64,000 bases of DNA, from contig CACZCK010000001.1 of the NCBI GenBank assembly GCA_902779675.1, forward strand, positions 116,992-180,991, given 5' to 3'. The translations under genes were made by a program, and so were the position numbers. Shown here piece by piece: positions 15,778 through 24,450 of this stretch (the first letter of the stretch is position 1; each line of letters starts with the position of its first letter). The notes under the pieces are model-generated. The model saw nothing but the letters and a program-made list of their open reading frames with translations, was not told the origin of the DNA and searched no databases. Source of the DNA: an uncultured Coriobacteriaceae bacterium. GTDB lineage: Bacteria > Actinomycetota > Coriobacteriia > Coriobacteriales > Atopobiaceae.

Positions 15778-17376
15778 CTACTTGCTCTGCAGGCGCGGGA
15801 ACAGGGCGTCGCCCTTGGTCACGGGCACGTCGCCCTTGAGGCCGCCCCACACGCAGGCAGCAGCCAGATCGGTGGTGCCAGCCTCGTCCTCGAGCGACAT
15901 GCGACGCAGCACCTCGGCCGAGGTAGAGGGCATGAACGGCGCCAGCAGGTGCGCGCAGATGCGGATGGACTCCAGCAGGTTGGTGATAATGGCGCTGAGC
16001 TCGTCGGCGCGGGCCGGGTCCTTGGCCACCGCCCACGGCGTAGAGTCCTCGATGTAATGGTTGGCGGCGTGCACCAGTTCCATGACCACGTCCTTGGCCT
16101 GGCCGTACTGCAGCAGGTCCATGTGCGAGCTGTAGCGCTCGGCGATGCCCTGAGCCAGGTCACGCAGCGGGTTGGCGGCGTCGGCCCAACCGTCTGCCAG
16201 CGCGGGCGTCTTGCCGTCAAAGTACTTGGCGCTCATGTTGAGCGAGCGCGAGACCAGGTTGCCCCAGCTGTTGGCCAGGTCGGCGTTGTAGACCTGCTCC
16301 ATGCGGCCAAAGCTGATGCCGCCGTCCTCGCCGGGCACGCAGTCGGTCATGAAGTAGTAGCGGTAGCCCTCCACGCCCAGCAGGTCAATGACGTCCTGCG
16401 GCGCGATGGCGTTGCCCAGCGACTTGCTCATCTTGCGGGTCTGGCCAGTCTCGTCGTCGCGCACCATCAGGAAGCCGTGCGCAAACACGTGCTCGGGCAC
16501 GGCCTCGCCAATGGCCATGAGCATGGCCGGCCAAATGACGCAGTGGAAGCGGATGATGTCCTTGCCCACCACATTGAACTGCGCGGGCCAGCGACGGGCG
16601 TACTCGTCGGCCATATCGGGGTTGCCGAAGCCCACGGCCGTGGCATAGTTGAGCAGCGCGTCAAACCACACGTAGGTGACGTGCTTCTCGTCGAAGGGCA
16701 CGGGAATGCCCCAGTCAAAGCTGGTGCGGCTGACGGAGATGTCCTTGAGGCCGCCCTCCACAAAGGTGCGCACCTCGTTCATGCGGAAGTCGGGCATCAC
16801 AAAGTCGGGGTGCTCCTCATAGAGCTTGAGCAGGCGATCCTCGAAGGCAGAGAGCTTGAAGAACCAGCTCTCCTCCTGCACGCGCTCCAGCGGACGACCG
16901 CAGTCGGGGCAGAGGTGCTGGCCCTCGGTGTGGCGCTCCTCGTCGGCCTTGGTCACCTGGGTCTCGGTGAAGTAGGTCTCCTCGGGCACGCAGTACCAGC
17001 CGTCGTAGCTGCCCTTATAGATGTAGCCGGCCTCCTTCATGCGCTCCCACAGGCTCTGCACGGCCGTGATCTGGCGCGGCTCGGTGGTGCGGATGAAGTC
17101 GTCGTTGCTGATCTCGAGCGTCTTCCAGATCTCGTGGAAGGCGGGAGCGAGCGAGTCGCACCACTCCTGCGGAGTCATGTCGTGCTCCTCCGCGGCGCGC
17201 TGGACCTTCTCGCCGTGCTCGTCGAGGCCGGTGAGGAACTTGACGTCGTAGCCCATGGCGCGCTTGTAGCGGGCCATCACGTCGCACAGGATGGTGCAGT
17301 ACGCGGTGCCCAGGTGCGGGGCGGCGTTGACGTAGTAGATGGGGGTGGTGATGTAGAAGCTGGGCTTGTCTGCCAT
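15778..17376 (-). CDS. metG: Methionyl-tRNA synthetase
   Basis: A 532-residue class I synthetase charging tRNA-Met. The signature sites are PIYYVNAAPHLGTAY (HIGH-type), TGLDEHGEKV, a CPDC zinc knuckle, KMSKSLGN and the C-terminal anticodon-binding helices (LANSWGNLVSR). There is no C-terminal EMAP/Trbp111 domain, and the length fits the short form. The start is ATG 17376 with AGGAGGAGTACC just upstream. It lies between rsmI and rsmA in the same direction, with a repeat-filled gap before rsmA. Confidence 0.96.
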   Translation of the reverse strand: MADKPSFYITTPIYYVNAAPHLGTAYCTILCDVMARYKRAMGYDVKFLTGLDEHGEKVQRAAEEHDMTPQEWCDSLAPAFHEIWKTLEISNDDFIRTTEPRQITAVQSLWERMKEAGYIYKGSYDGWYCVPEETYFTETQVTKADEERHTEGQHLCPDCGRPLERVQEESWFFKLSAFEDRLLKLYEEHPDFVMPDFRMNEVRTFVEGGLKDISVSRTSFDWGIPVPFDEKHVTYVWFDALLNYATAVGFGNPDMADEYARRWPAQFNVVGKDIIRFHCVIWPAMLMAIGEAVPEHVFAHGFLMVRDDETGQTRKMSKSLGNAIAPQDVIDLLGVEGYRYYFMTDCVPGEDGGISFGRMEQVYNADLANSWGNLVSRSLNMSAKYFDGKTPALADGWADAANPLRDLAQGIAERYSSHMDLLQYGQAKDVVMELVHAANHYIEDSTPWAVAKDPARADELSAIITNLLESIRICAHLLAPFMPSTSAEVLRRMSLEDEAGTTDLAAACVWGGLKGDVPVTKGDALFPRLQSK

Positions 17377-17473
17377 GAGGTACTCCTCCTGATGACGAAG
17401 GTTGCAACCTGTCTATTGTACACATGACGGACGAAGCTGAAAGGGAGAAGGTAAGCAGCTCGGGCCCACTGCC

Positions 17474-18319
17474 CTACGATAGCTCCACGATGCGGTCGTA
17501 GACGTCGGAGCGCGGCAGGCCAAGCTCCTTGGCCAGACGCTTTGCCAGGCGCGTCTTTGACTCGCCAGCCGCCAGGCCTTGCGCAATGGCCTCATCGAGC
17601 GAGAGGGCCTGCTCCTGCGCGGGTGCCTCCTCCCCCGCCACCGGGCCCTCGAGCACCACCACGCACTCGCCGCGGACCTCATCGCGCTCGGCAAGCTCCT
17701 GGGCCACCTGACCCGTGAGCCCACGCACCGTCTCCTCGTGCAGCTTGGTAAGCTCGCGCACCAGCGCCACGCGCCGTTGTGGAAAGACCTCGGCCATTAC
17801 CTGCAGCGTTGCGGCCACGCGATGCGGGCTCTCGTAGAACACCAAGGCGCCGGGGATGGGCGCCAGCTCGCGCAGGCGCGTGGCGATGGCACCCTTCTTG
17901 CGCGGCAGAAAGCCCTCAAAGAAGAAGTGCTCCATAGGCAGGCCCGAGGCCACAAGCGCGCAGGTCACGGCCGAGGGACCGGGCACGACCTCCACGCGCA
18001 GGCCCGCGTCGAGCGCGGCGTCGACCAGGCGCTGGCCCGGGTCCGACACGCCGGGCATGCCTGCATCGGAGACAAACGACACATGCTGCCCCTCGGACAG
18101 GCGCTCGAGCACGCCCTCCACGCGGCGGGCCAGCACGTTCTCGTCGGCACGCTGCAGGGGCACATGCACGTCAAAGTGCGCGAGCAGGCGCGACGTGACG
18201 CGCGTGTCCTCGCACAGCACCAGATCAGAGGTGCGCAGTGTCTCGACCACGCGTGGCGCGGCGTCCGACAGGTTGCCGATGGGTGTCCCCACCACCGAGA
18301 GCAGGCCCTGGGCGGCCAT
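17474..18319 (-). CDS. rsmI: 16S rRNA (cytidine1402-2'-O)-methyltransferase
   Basis: A 281-residue SAM-dependent tetrapyrrole-methylase-fold enzyme that modifies C1402 in the ribosomal P site. Motifs are VVGTPIGNLSDAAPR, CEDTRVTSRLL, SDAGMPGVSDPG and EGFLPRKKG; the RsmI C-terminal helix-turn-helix-like tail (KTRLAKRLAKELG) is present. The ATG at 18319 shares one base with the TGA of the upstream gene (TGATG), so the two are translationally coupled. Other starts upstream would lie within the preceding gene. Confidence 0.95.
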   Translation of the reverse strand: MAAQGLLSVVGTPIGNLSDAAPRVVETLRTSDLVLCEDTRVTSRLLAHFDVHVPLQRADENVLARRVEGVLERLSEGQHVSFVSDAGMPGVSDPGQRLVDAALDAGLRVEVVPGPSAVTCALVASGLPMEHFFFEGFLPRKKGAIATRLRELAPIPGALVFYESPHRVAATLQVMAEVFPQRRVALVRELTKLHEETVRGLTGQVAQELAERDEVRGECVVVLEGPVAGEEAPAQEQALSLDEAIAQGLAAGESKTRLAKRLAKELGLPRSDVYDRIVELS

Positions 18320-19362
18320 CAGTCGAGCATCCTGCGCTCGAAGGTGGCCAGCGAGACGCGGGCGTCCCAACCCACTAGACGGCCAGACGTCTTCCAGGTC
18401 TGGAAGAACCAACCCGGGCAGCTGCTAAAGGCCGTGAGCTGCTCGGACACATACACACGCGCGAGGGCGATCTGCCCCTCGGGGGTCATCATGGCGTCGG
18501 CGTAGGGCAGCGCAGCCGACCACTTGCCCACCATGGTGGGCAAGCCGCTCTTGCGGGCCTTCTCCAGGTATGCGCGCGAGCTGTCCACCAGCTTGCGCAC
18601 GGCCGAGGGACCGGCCGCGTCCACGTGATCGGTGTGGTGGAACAGGTGGCAGTCGAGCCAGACGTTCTGGTAGCGGTCGGCGGCCATAAAGCTCTTCCAG
18701 GCGCTGGGACGGCCGGCGTCGGGCAGCACTACCAGCACCTCCTCGCCCGCCTGCGAGCGCACGGTAGCATAGGCGTCGCGGTAGTAGTTGCGCAGCATGT
18801 GCATGGGCACACCGTCGGTGAACGAGAAGCCCCGGCGCACCTGAGCCACCGGATCGTCGGCAACCTCTACGCCCAAAAAGCCGATGCGCGAGGCATAGCG
18901 CTTGGACAGCGCGGCAATGACGTCGAGCAAGTCTTCGCGGTACTCCTTGAAGTCGACCTGGTCGCGCACCAGACGAGCTGTTTCATCGGGGCTGCCGGGC
19001 GAGACGGCCAACACCAGCAGCACGCCCAGGCCAACCTCCTCGGCCCAGTCGAAGGCGTCGTCCACACGCGAGACGCAGCCCACGTACGGGCCGGGCTCGG
19101 GGCCCTGCGTGCCAAAAGCGTACCAAGGCACGGGCAGACGCACGGCGTTAAAGCCACGCGAGGCGATCTGCGTGAAGTCGGTCTGACTCATGAAGTCGGC
19201 GCGATGACGCTCCACCAGCTGGCGGTAGCGGTCACGCCCCAGCGACGCGATAAGCGTTGGCTCGTCGAGGGCGCCGGAGTCGGCAAAGAGCTCGGGCGTC
19301 ACCCACGGCTCGAGCGTGAGCCACCCCGCAAGATTGACTCCATGAAAGGCGCGCAGCAACAT
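18319..19362 (-). CDS. Degenerate GH5 (exo-beta-1,3-glucanase-like) protein
   Basis: A 347-residue TIM-barrel protein close in layout to yeast-type exo-1,3-glucanases (GH5): FHGVNLAGWLTLEPWVTP, GFNAVRLPVPWYAF, VWLDCHLFHHTDH, and WFFQTWKT near the C-terminus. Both catalytic glutamates appear to be lost. The LNEP acid/base motif reads ADDP (residues 168-171), and the GEWS nucleophile motif reads GKWS (279-282), placing Lys280 where the nucleophile belongs. There is no signal peptide from the chosen start (ATG 19362, ribosome site GGGGTGG). It is therefore probably a non-catalytic carbohydrate-binding or regulatory homologue, coupled to rsmI. The substitutions are clear, but the alignment is by eye. 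Confidence 0.7.
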   Translation of the reverse strand: MLLRAFHGVNLAGWLTLEPWVTPELFADSGALDEPTLIASLGRDRYRQLVERHRADFMSQTDFTQIASRGFNAVRLPVPWYAFGTQGPEPGPYVGCVSRVDDAFDWAEEVGLGVLLVLAVSPGSPDETARLVRDQVDFKEYREDLLDVIAALSKRYASRIGFLGVEVADDPVAQVRRGFSFTDGVPMHMLRNYYRDAYATVRSQAGEEVLVVLPDAGRPSAWKSFMAADRYQNVWLDCHLFHHTDHVDAAGPSAVRKLVDSSRAYLEKARKSGLPTMVGKWSAALPYADAMMTPEGQIALARVYVSEQLTAFSSCPGWFFQTWKTSGRLVGWDARVSLATFERRMLD

Positions 19363-19698
19363 GTGCCACCCCGTTCCGCGCGAATACCAGACAATTCGTA
19401 AAACAGTATACGCCCCGCAGCGGACGCAATTGCCACCAACAGCAGCATTTTCCTTGGCCGTTGGCAAACCGAACAAGGCTTTGGCAGATGCTGTGGGAAA
19501 AGGCCAATTTGACACTCCGGCACATGTGCTCATGGCACACATCGCCAGCAGGCACATGCTGGACGGCACCCGTCGGTATTGTTCATACAAAATGTCGAAC
19601 TATCTATGACAGAAATCATTAATTGTGCCTAATGCAGGCGCACATGCCGTGCTGTACCATCTGAACCATAAACGGTTATCGTCAAAGGAGGTATTCCC
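19363..19698. other. Divergent promoter region, no gene
   Basis: 336 bases between the divergent GH5-like and SDR genes, with visibly more A/T than its surroundings. A possible plus-strand promoter is TTGTTC, 16 bases, then TATCTA (about 19579-19606). An AAAGGAGG ribosome site ends the region. I see no coding sequence or RNA gene. Confidence 0.5.
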
Positions 19699-20475
19699 AT
19701 GAATCGCAACTACTTCGACCTTTCCGGACGCGTCGCCATCGTCACCGGTGCCTCTGGTGGTCTGGGCGTGCAGATGGCCAAGGCGCTCGCCAGCCAGGGC
19801 GCCAACATCGTGGTCTGCGCCCGTCGCCTGGAGAAGTGCCAGGAGGTCGCCGACGAGATTGCCTCCGAGTTCGGCGTGGAGACCCTCGCCATCCGCTGCG
19901 ACATCACGAGCACCGAGAACGTCGAGGCCATGGTGGACGAGGTCCTCGCCAAGTTCGGTCGCATCGACATCCTGATCAACAACGCCGGCACCGGCGCCGT
20001 GGCCCCGGCCGAGGACATTACCGACGAGCAGTTCGGCGGCGAGATGCAAATCGACCTCTTTGGCACCTTCCGCGTGGCCCGCGCCTGCGCCAAGAAGGCC
20101 ATGATCCCCGCGCGCTACGGCCGCATCATCAACATCGCCAGCATGTATGGCCTCGTGGGCAACAAGGTCGCCGGCAGCGCGCCCTACCACGCGGCAAAGG
20201 GCGGCGTCGTCAACCTGACCCGCGCGCTGGCTGCCGAGTGGGGCAAGTACGGCATCACGGTCAACAGCATCTGCCCGGGCTACTTCTACACCCCGCTCAC
20301 GCGCGAGACGCTGGACAGCGACTTCTTCCAGGCCAACGCCAGGACCATGATTCCCGAGGAGCGCTACGGCGAGGAGGGCGAGCTGGACACCGCCGCGATC
20401 TTCCTGGCCAGCCCCGCCTCGAGCTACGTGACCGGCGTGCAGCTGCCCGTGGACGGCGGATACACTTGTATGTAG
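19699..20475 (+). CDS. SDR family NAD(P)-dependent oxidoreductase (gluconate 5-dehydrogenase-like)
   Basis: A 258-residue classical short-chain dehydrogenase. The cofactor loop is TGASGGLG, with NNAGTG, then catalytic Ser in NIASMYG and YHAAK (Tyr-x3-Lys), and the C-terminal VTGVQLPVDGGYT. The start, MNRNYFDLSGRVAIVTG, and overall layout are closest to gluconate/2-deoxy-D-gluconate dehydrogenases, but steroid or sugar-alcohol substrates cannot be excluded. A residue R after the first beta strand (CARRLEKC) suggests NADP preference. It has a strong ribosome site and its own upstream region, so it is probably monocistronic. Confidence 0.88.
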   Translation: MNRNYFDLSGRVAIVTGASGGLGVQMAKALASQGANIVVCARRLEKCQEVADEIASEFGVETLAIRCDITSTENVEAMVDEVLAKFGRIDILINNAGTGAVAPAEDITDEQFGGEMQIDLFGTFRVARACAKKAMIPARYGRIINIASMYGLVGNKVAGSAPYHAAKGGVVNLTRALAAEWGKYGITVNSICPGYFYTPLTRETLDSDFFQANARTMIPEERYGEEGELDTAAIFLASPASSYVTGVQLPVDGGYTCM

Positions 20476-20624
20476 AACTCCTGACCTGGGCCTGGCTAGC
20501 CTTCCTGCGGTGACGTCCTCGGCCTCGCGCCCGTGCAGGCGCATTGGCCTGCGGAATGTCACCTCCGAAAGCTAGCCAGGCCTCAGTCGCCCTTCATCCA
20601 AGAACGGACAAAAGAGAGTGTGAT

Positions 20625-20648
20625 GCGGCGCCTTTGGGCGCCGCTTTT
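20625..20648 (+). terminator. Factor-independent terminator
   Basis: GCGGCGCC, loop TTTG, GGCGCCGC then TTTT. It lies 150 bases after the SDR stop, so the SDR transcript would include the structured stretch at 20489-20582. Confidence 0.85.
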
Positions 20649-20711
20649 GTATTGGGGGGATGGTGGATGCTCCTCCTTGGAGCGTGCATTCCCAACCGTA
20701 GGCGAAACCAC

Positions 20712-20879
20712 GGGTTGTCTGCGGTTTTTCGGACGCTTCAAATCGAGAATGACGTGTTGTCTGCGTTTTGAGGGGTACCCGATCGGGGCACTTTGGCTCA
20801 AGAGCATGCTGAAACGCAGAATGCACGCGTTTTCTGCACTTATTTCAGGACCCCGAGAAGGCGAAACGCAGACAAAAAT
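20712..20879 (+). repeat. 167-bp-type intergenic repeat element, copy 3
   Basis: Same layout as copies 1 and 2 but more diverged: GGTTGTCTGCGGTTT at the left end, a second GTGTTGTCTGCGTTTTG, a GGGGCACTTT block, the ACGCAGAATGCACGCG block, and CGAAACGCAGACAAAAAT at the right end. Its two ends are recognisable inverted repeats of each other. Confidence 0.8.
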
Positions 20880-20954
20880 GGGAGCCGCACCAATGCGCGA
20901 CTCCCATGCATCAATCAACGTCTTGCCGCCAATCGGCAGGCAGATGCCAGAGGC

Positions 20955-22589
20955 CTACTCGCTAGCGGGAGCGCCTCCCTGGGCACCTTCGCCCGAGCCC
21001 GAGCCGCCCTTGCCACGGCCGCGCCCGCCACGACGCCTGCGGCGCTTGGGCTTGGGCTGTCCATCCTGACCTGCGGCATCCTTGGCCTGCTGGCCCTGGC
21101 CCTGATTCTGGCCCTTCTGCGGCGCGGGAGCCTTATGCTTGGGAGCCTTGTTGGCAGCCTTCTGCTGCTGCGACCCGTCCTGCGCCTGCGCGCCACCCTT
21201 GTCGCCGGGCCGGCGCCTGCGCTTGGGCTGCATGCCGCGCGGCCTGTCGGAGCCAGCACCCTCGCCCCGCGACTTATCCTGGCCGCCCTGGGCCTTGTCC
21301 TGCCGAGCCGCGCCAGCCTGCTCGCCCTCACCAGCCACATGATGGCGACGCCTGCGCCTGCTACCAGCAGCAGCCTGCTCGCTCGCGGCCTCGATACTCG
21401 CAGCACCAGTGCCACCTGCAGCGGCGGCACCCTCGCCACCCTGGCCCTTCCTGCGACGACGGCGCGACCTGCTGGCACCCTCGCCCGCAGCCTCGGCCTG
21501 CTTCTGCGCACCCTGGCCCTGAGCCTGAGCCTGGCCCTGCCCACGGCCCTGCTCACCGGCACCCTCGCCACCAGACCTGCGGCGCTTGCGGCGCGGCTTG
21601 GTCTCGACAAAGATGTCGGACTCGTCGAAGGTCTCCTCGGGCAGCACGCCCATCTGACGGTCCAGCTCGGCGAGCGCCATCTTGATCTCGGGCGACTCCA
21701 GCTTGTCGAGCGCGGCACGCGTCACCGTGTCGGGCCTGCAGGGACAGCCGAGCTCCTCGCTCTTGCGATGCGCAGCCTCGGAGGCCTCCATGTCGGCCAG
21801 GGCCACGCGCACCTGCTTGCCGTTTTCCAGGCGCAGCGCGATCTGCTCCTTGGGGGTGTCGTACTCGATGATCTTGCCCTTGCCCAGCGGCGTCTCGATC
21901 ACCGCGTTGCGCTTGGGCGCGCGGCTCTTAAAGTCGCGGTACGCCTCAAACTCGTAGCGCAGGCAGCACATGAGGCGCCCGCACGCACCGCTGATCTTGG
22001 TGGAGTTGAGCGGCAGGTCCTGCTCCTTGGCCATGCGGATGGACACCGGCTCAAACTGCCGACCAAAGCGCGCACAGCACAGCTCCTGGCCGCAGTGCGC
22101 AAAGCCGCCGATGATGGCCGCCTCCTCGCGCACGCCAATCTGCCGCATGTCGATGCGCTCGTGCAGCTCGCGCGAAAGGTCGCGCACCAGCTGCCTAAAG
22201 TCCACACGCTCCTCGGCGGAGAAGTAGCACACGGCCTTGCCACCGCCAAACAGGTACTCGACCCCCACCGGCTTCATGTCCAGGCCGGACTCGGCCACCA
22301 GGCGCCTGAACGTGGGAAAGGCGTCCTCGCCCATCTGCGCCAGCTCCTCGGCGCGGTCGAGGTCCTCGTCGGTGGCCACGCGCAGCACGGGCTTGAGCGT
22401 GGCGTCGCCAATGGTGGCATGCAGGCGCTCGTCATCCATCTCGATGGCATCCATGGTAGCCAGACCGATCTCGTCACCGCGCTCCGTGGAGCAAATGACG
22501 TGGTCGCCCTCCTGGGCGCCCGACTCGGCAGGGTCGAACCATAGGTCGCGAGCTGCGTACTTGAACTTCACCGGGATGACGGTGGGCAT
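20955..22589 (-). CDS. ricT: PSP1/RicT family protein with a long basic low-complexity tail
   Basis: A 544-residue protein. Residues 1-290 are the PSP1 (YaaT/RicT) domain, including the cysteine cluster HCGQELCCARFGRQ and CGRLMCCLRYEFEAY. These bind iron-sulfur in the B. subtilis Ric complex, which promotes RNase Y-dependent mRNA processing. B. subtilis RicT is about 275 residues. Here a roughly 210-residue extension rich in Q, G, A, R and K follows, with repeated R-runs (SRRRRRKG, KPKRRRRRGGRGRG), looking disordered and nucleic-acid binding. The start ATG 22589 overlaps holB by 22 bases and has AAGGAGG. It is the last gene of topA-tmk-holB-ricT. Confidence 0.9.
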   Translation of the reverse strand: MPTVIPVKFKYAARDLWFDPAESGAQEGDHVICSTERGDEIGLATMDAIEMDDERLHATIGDATLKPVLRVATDEDLDRAEELAQMGEDAFPTFRRLVAESGLDMKPVGVEYLFGGGKAVCYFSAEERVDFRQLVRDLSRELHERIDMRQIGVREEAAIIGGFAHCGQELCCARFGRQFEPVSIRMAKEQDLPLNSTKISGACGRLMCCLRYEFEAYRDFKSRAPKRNAVIETPLGKGKIIEYDTPKEQIALRLENGKQVRVALADMEASEAAHRKSEELGCPCRPDTVTRAALDKLESPEIKMALAELDRQMGVLPEETFDESDIFVETKPRRKRRRSGGEGAGEQGRGQGQAQAQGQGAQKQAEAAGEGASRSRRRRRKGQGGEGAAAAGGTGAASIEAASEQAAAGSRRRRRHHVAGEGEQAGAARQDKAQGGQDKSRGEGAGSDRPRGMQPKRRRRPGDKGGAQAQDGSQQQKAANKAPKHKAPAPQKGQNQGQGQQAKDAAGQDGQPKPKRRRRRGGRGRGKGGSGSGEGAQGGAPASE

Positions 22590-23761
22590 GCGAGTGCCTC
22601 CTTGACACACAGGAGCATGACCTCGAAGGCCAGCTGGGGATTCACGTTGTGCGCGATGTCGCTTGCGGCATGCGTCACAGCCTCGAGCGCCCGCACCGCA
22701 CCGCCTGTGCAGGTGCCTGCGGCAATGCGTTCGACGGCATCGGCGACGTCCTGGTTGACGATGGGCGTGGGAACCCCCTCGCAGCACGTCAGAACGTCTC
22801 GGAGGAGCGATTCGGCCGCTGCAAGGGCTTCCATCATACCCGAACGCTCGCGGGCGGTGAGCTCACGCTTTACGCTCTTCTCAATCTGCGTGATTGCTCC
22901 TTTTGACAGGTAGTCCTCCTGCCCCTTGATGCGCTCCTCGAGCGCCTGCTTGACCGGGTCGTCCTTGGCGCTCTTCTTGCCCGAGGCCTTGGGCTTGGGC
23001 CGCCCGACGGCCTCCCACACGGCCTCTACCAGCGCTCGAGCCGAGCAGAGCACGTCCCAGTCGTCGTCGTGGGCCAACTCGGTGATGGTGCGCACCATGA
23101 GCCGGCGCACCTGTCGGCGGTTTGCCGACTTCAGGAACTCGCTCGCACGGTCGGGCGTGCCGGCCACGGCCAGCGCGATGCGCGCCTCCACCTGGTCGGC
23201 TCCCACCTTGCGCTGCACGCGCTCGGCGGCGGCGACCGGCGAGACGACCTTGAACAACACGCGCTGGCAGCGCGAGACGATGGTGGGCAAAATGGCGTCG
23301 ACGGTGCGGCCCAAAAGGATGAAGTACACGCCCGCCGGCGGCTCTTCGATGGTCTTGAGCAGGGCGTTTGCCGCCTCCTTGCGCAGCAGCCCCGCGTTGG
23401 TGACGATGTAGACCTTGGCCTGCCCGCGCACGGGCGCCAGCGACACGTCCTCAATGAGCTCGCGCACCTGCTCCACGAGATAGCCCGTGGCGCTCTCGGG
23501 TTCGATGACGCGCACGTCGGGGTGCGTGCGACGCCTTACGCGCATGCACTCGTCACACTTGCCGCACCCGCCAGACGGGCACACAATGCATTGCGCCAGC
23601 GCAAGGGCCGCCTCCGACTTGCCCGCCCCGGGCGCACCCAAAAACAGGTACGCATGCGAGACGCGCCCCTCCCCCACCGCGCGGGCCAGAAAGTCGCGCA
23701 CGGCAGGCTGGTCGCTCAGGACCTCGAGGGCGGCTGGGTAGGTTCCGGCAGGCTTGGCCAT
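22568..23761 (-). CDS. holB: DNA polymerase III delta-prime subunit
   Basis: A 397-residue clamp-loader subunit. The AAA+ core has Walker A GAPGAGKSEAA (about 42-52), a zinc knuckle with CPSGGCGKCDEC, ALLKTIEEPPAG and the sensor/SRC region VSRCQRVLF. It opens the sliding clamp together with the tau/gamma and delta subunits. The ATG shares one base with the tmk stop (TGATG). A lysine-rich insertion (KPKASGKKSAKDD) in the C-terminal domain is longer than in most homologues. Confidence 0.93.
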   Translation of the reverse strand: MAKPAGTYPAALEVLSDQPAVRDFLARAVGEGRVSHAYLFLGAPGAGKSEAALALAQCIVCPSGGCGKCDECMRVRRRTHPDVRVIEPESATGYLVEQVRELIEDVSLAPVRGQAKVYIVTNAGLLRKEAANALLKTIEEPPAGVYFILLGRTVDAILPTIVSRCQRVLFKVVSPVAAAERVQRKVGADQVEARIALAVAGTPDRASEFLKSANRRQVRRLMVRTITELAHDDDWDVLCSARALVEAVWEAVGRPKPKASGKKSAKDDPVKQALEERIKGQEDYLSKGAITQIEKSVKRELTARERSGMMEALAAAESLLRDVLTCCEGVPTPIVNQDVADAVERIAAGTCTGGAVRALEAVTHAASDIAHNVNPQLAFEVMLLCVKEALACPPSSR

Positions 23762-24402
23762 CAGGCCCCCAGCCCGCCGATGGTGACGCCGGCGACCTCC
23801 GCCAGCACCATGGCAAAGCGCGCGAAGACCTCGTCGGGCGAGCCGGAGGCGTCAACCACGCGCACGCGCTTGGGTTCGAGCTCGGCCAGGTGCAGATAGG
23901 CAGCGCGAATGCGCTGCTGGAAGCCCAGACCCTCGCCCTCCAGGCGGTCGGCGCCGCCGGTGGTTGCGCGCGAAAGCGCCACGGTGGGATCGAGGTCGAA
24001 GACCACCGTCAGCGACGGCACCACGCCGCAGGAGCCCAGCTTGTTGCAGGTGTCCACCAGCTGCTCCTGCAGCCCGCGCCCGCCGTGCTGGTAGGCGTAG
24101 GTGGAGTCAAAGTAGCGGTCGCAGATCACGGTGGCGTCGCGGGCCAGCGCCGGCTCGATCACCTCGCGCACCAGCTGGGCACGCGAGGCCTCGTACAGCA
24201 GCAGCTCGCACTCGTCACACATCTCGCTATTGTCGGGGTCCAGCAGCAGCGTGCGGATCTTCTCGGAGATGGGCGTGCCACCGGGTTCGCGCAGCCAGAC
24301 CACCTCGGCATCGGACATCTTGAGCGCTTCGGCCAGGCGCTCGATCTGCGTGGACTTGCCGCACCCGTCGATGCCCTCGAGCGTGATGAACGTTCCTGCC
24401 AT
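23761..24402 (-). CDS. tmk: Thymidylate kinase
   Basis: A 213-residue enzyme phosphorylating dTMP to dTDP with ATP. It has P-loop GIDGCGKST (10-18), the DR(Y) substrate loop CDRYFDSTYAYQ, and WLREPGGTPISEKIR. The lid region TTGGADRLEGEG has an arginine as expected. The length is normal. It is coupled to holB by a one-base overlap and follows topA by 48 bases with a GGAGGGAG ribosome site. Confidence 0.96.
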   Translation of the reverse strand: MAGTFITLEGIDGCGKSTQIERLAEALKMSDAEVVWLREPGGTPISEKIRTLLLDPDNSEMCDECELLLYEASRAQLVREVIEPALARDATVICDRYFDSTYAYQHGGRGLQEQLVDTCNKLGSCGVVPSLTVVFDLDPTVALSRATTGGADRLEGEGLGFQQRIRAAYLHLAELEPKRVRVVDASGSPDEVFARFAMVLAEVAGVTIGGLGA

Positions 24403-24450
24403 CGTGCCTGCTCCCTCCGTCAGACCCGCGCGGATACCCCGCGCGAGCAG

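Larger units (their letters stand above)
20476..20954. other. Structured intergenic region with a terminator and a repeat element
   Basis: 479 bases between the convergent SDR and ricT genes. It contains a perfect 12-bp inverted repeat (20489-20500, 20571-20582) enclosing smaller stems such as GCAGGC/GCCTGC and GGTGAC/GTCACC. A factor-independent terminator (20625-20648) and repeat element copy 3 (20712-20879) follow. There is no supported gene. Confidence 0.75.
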
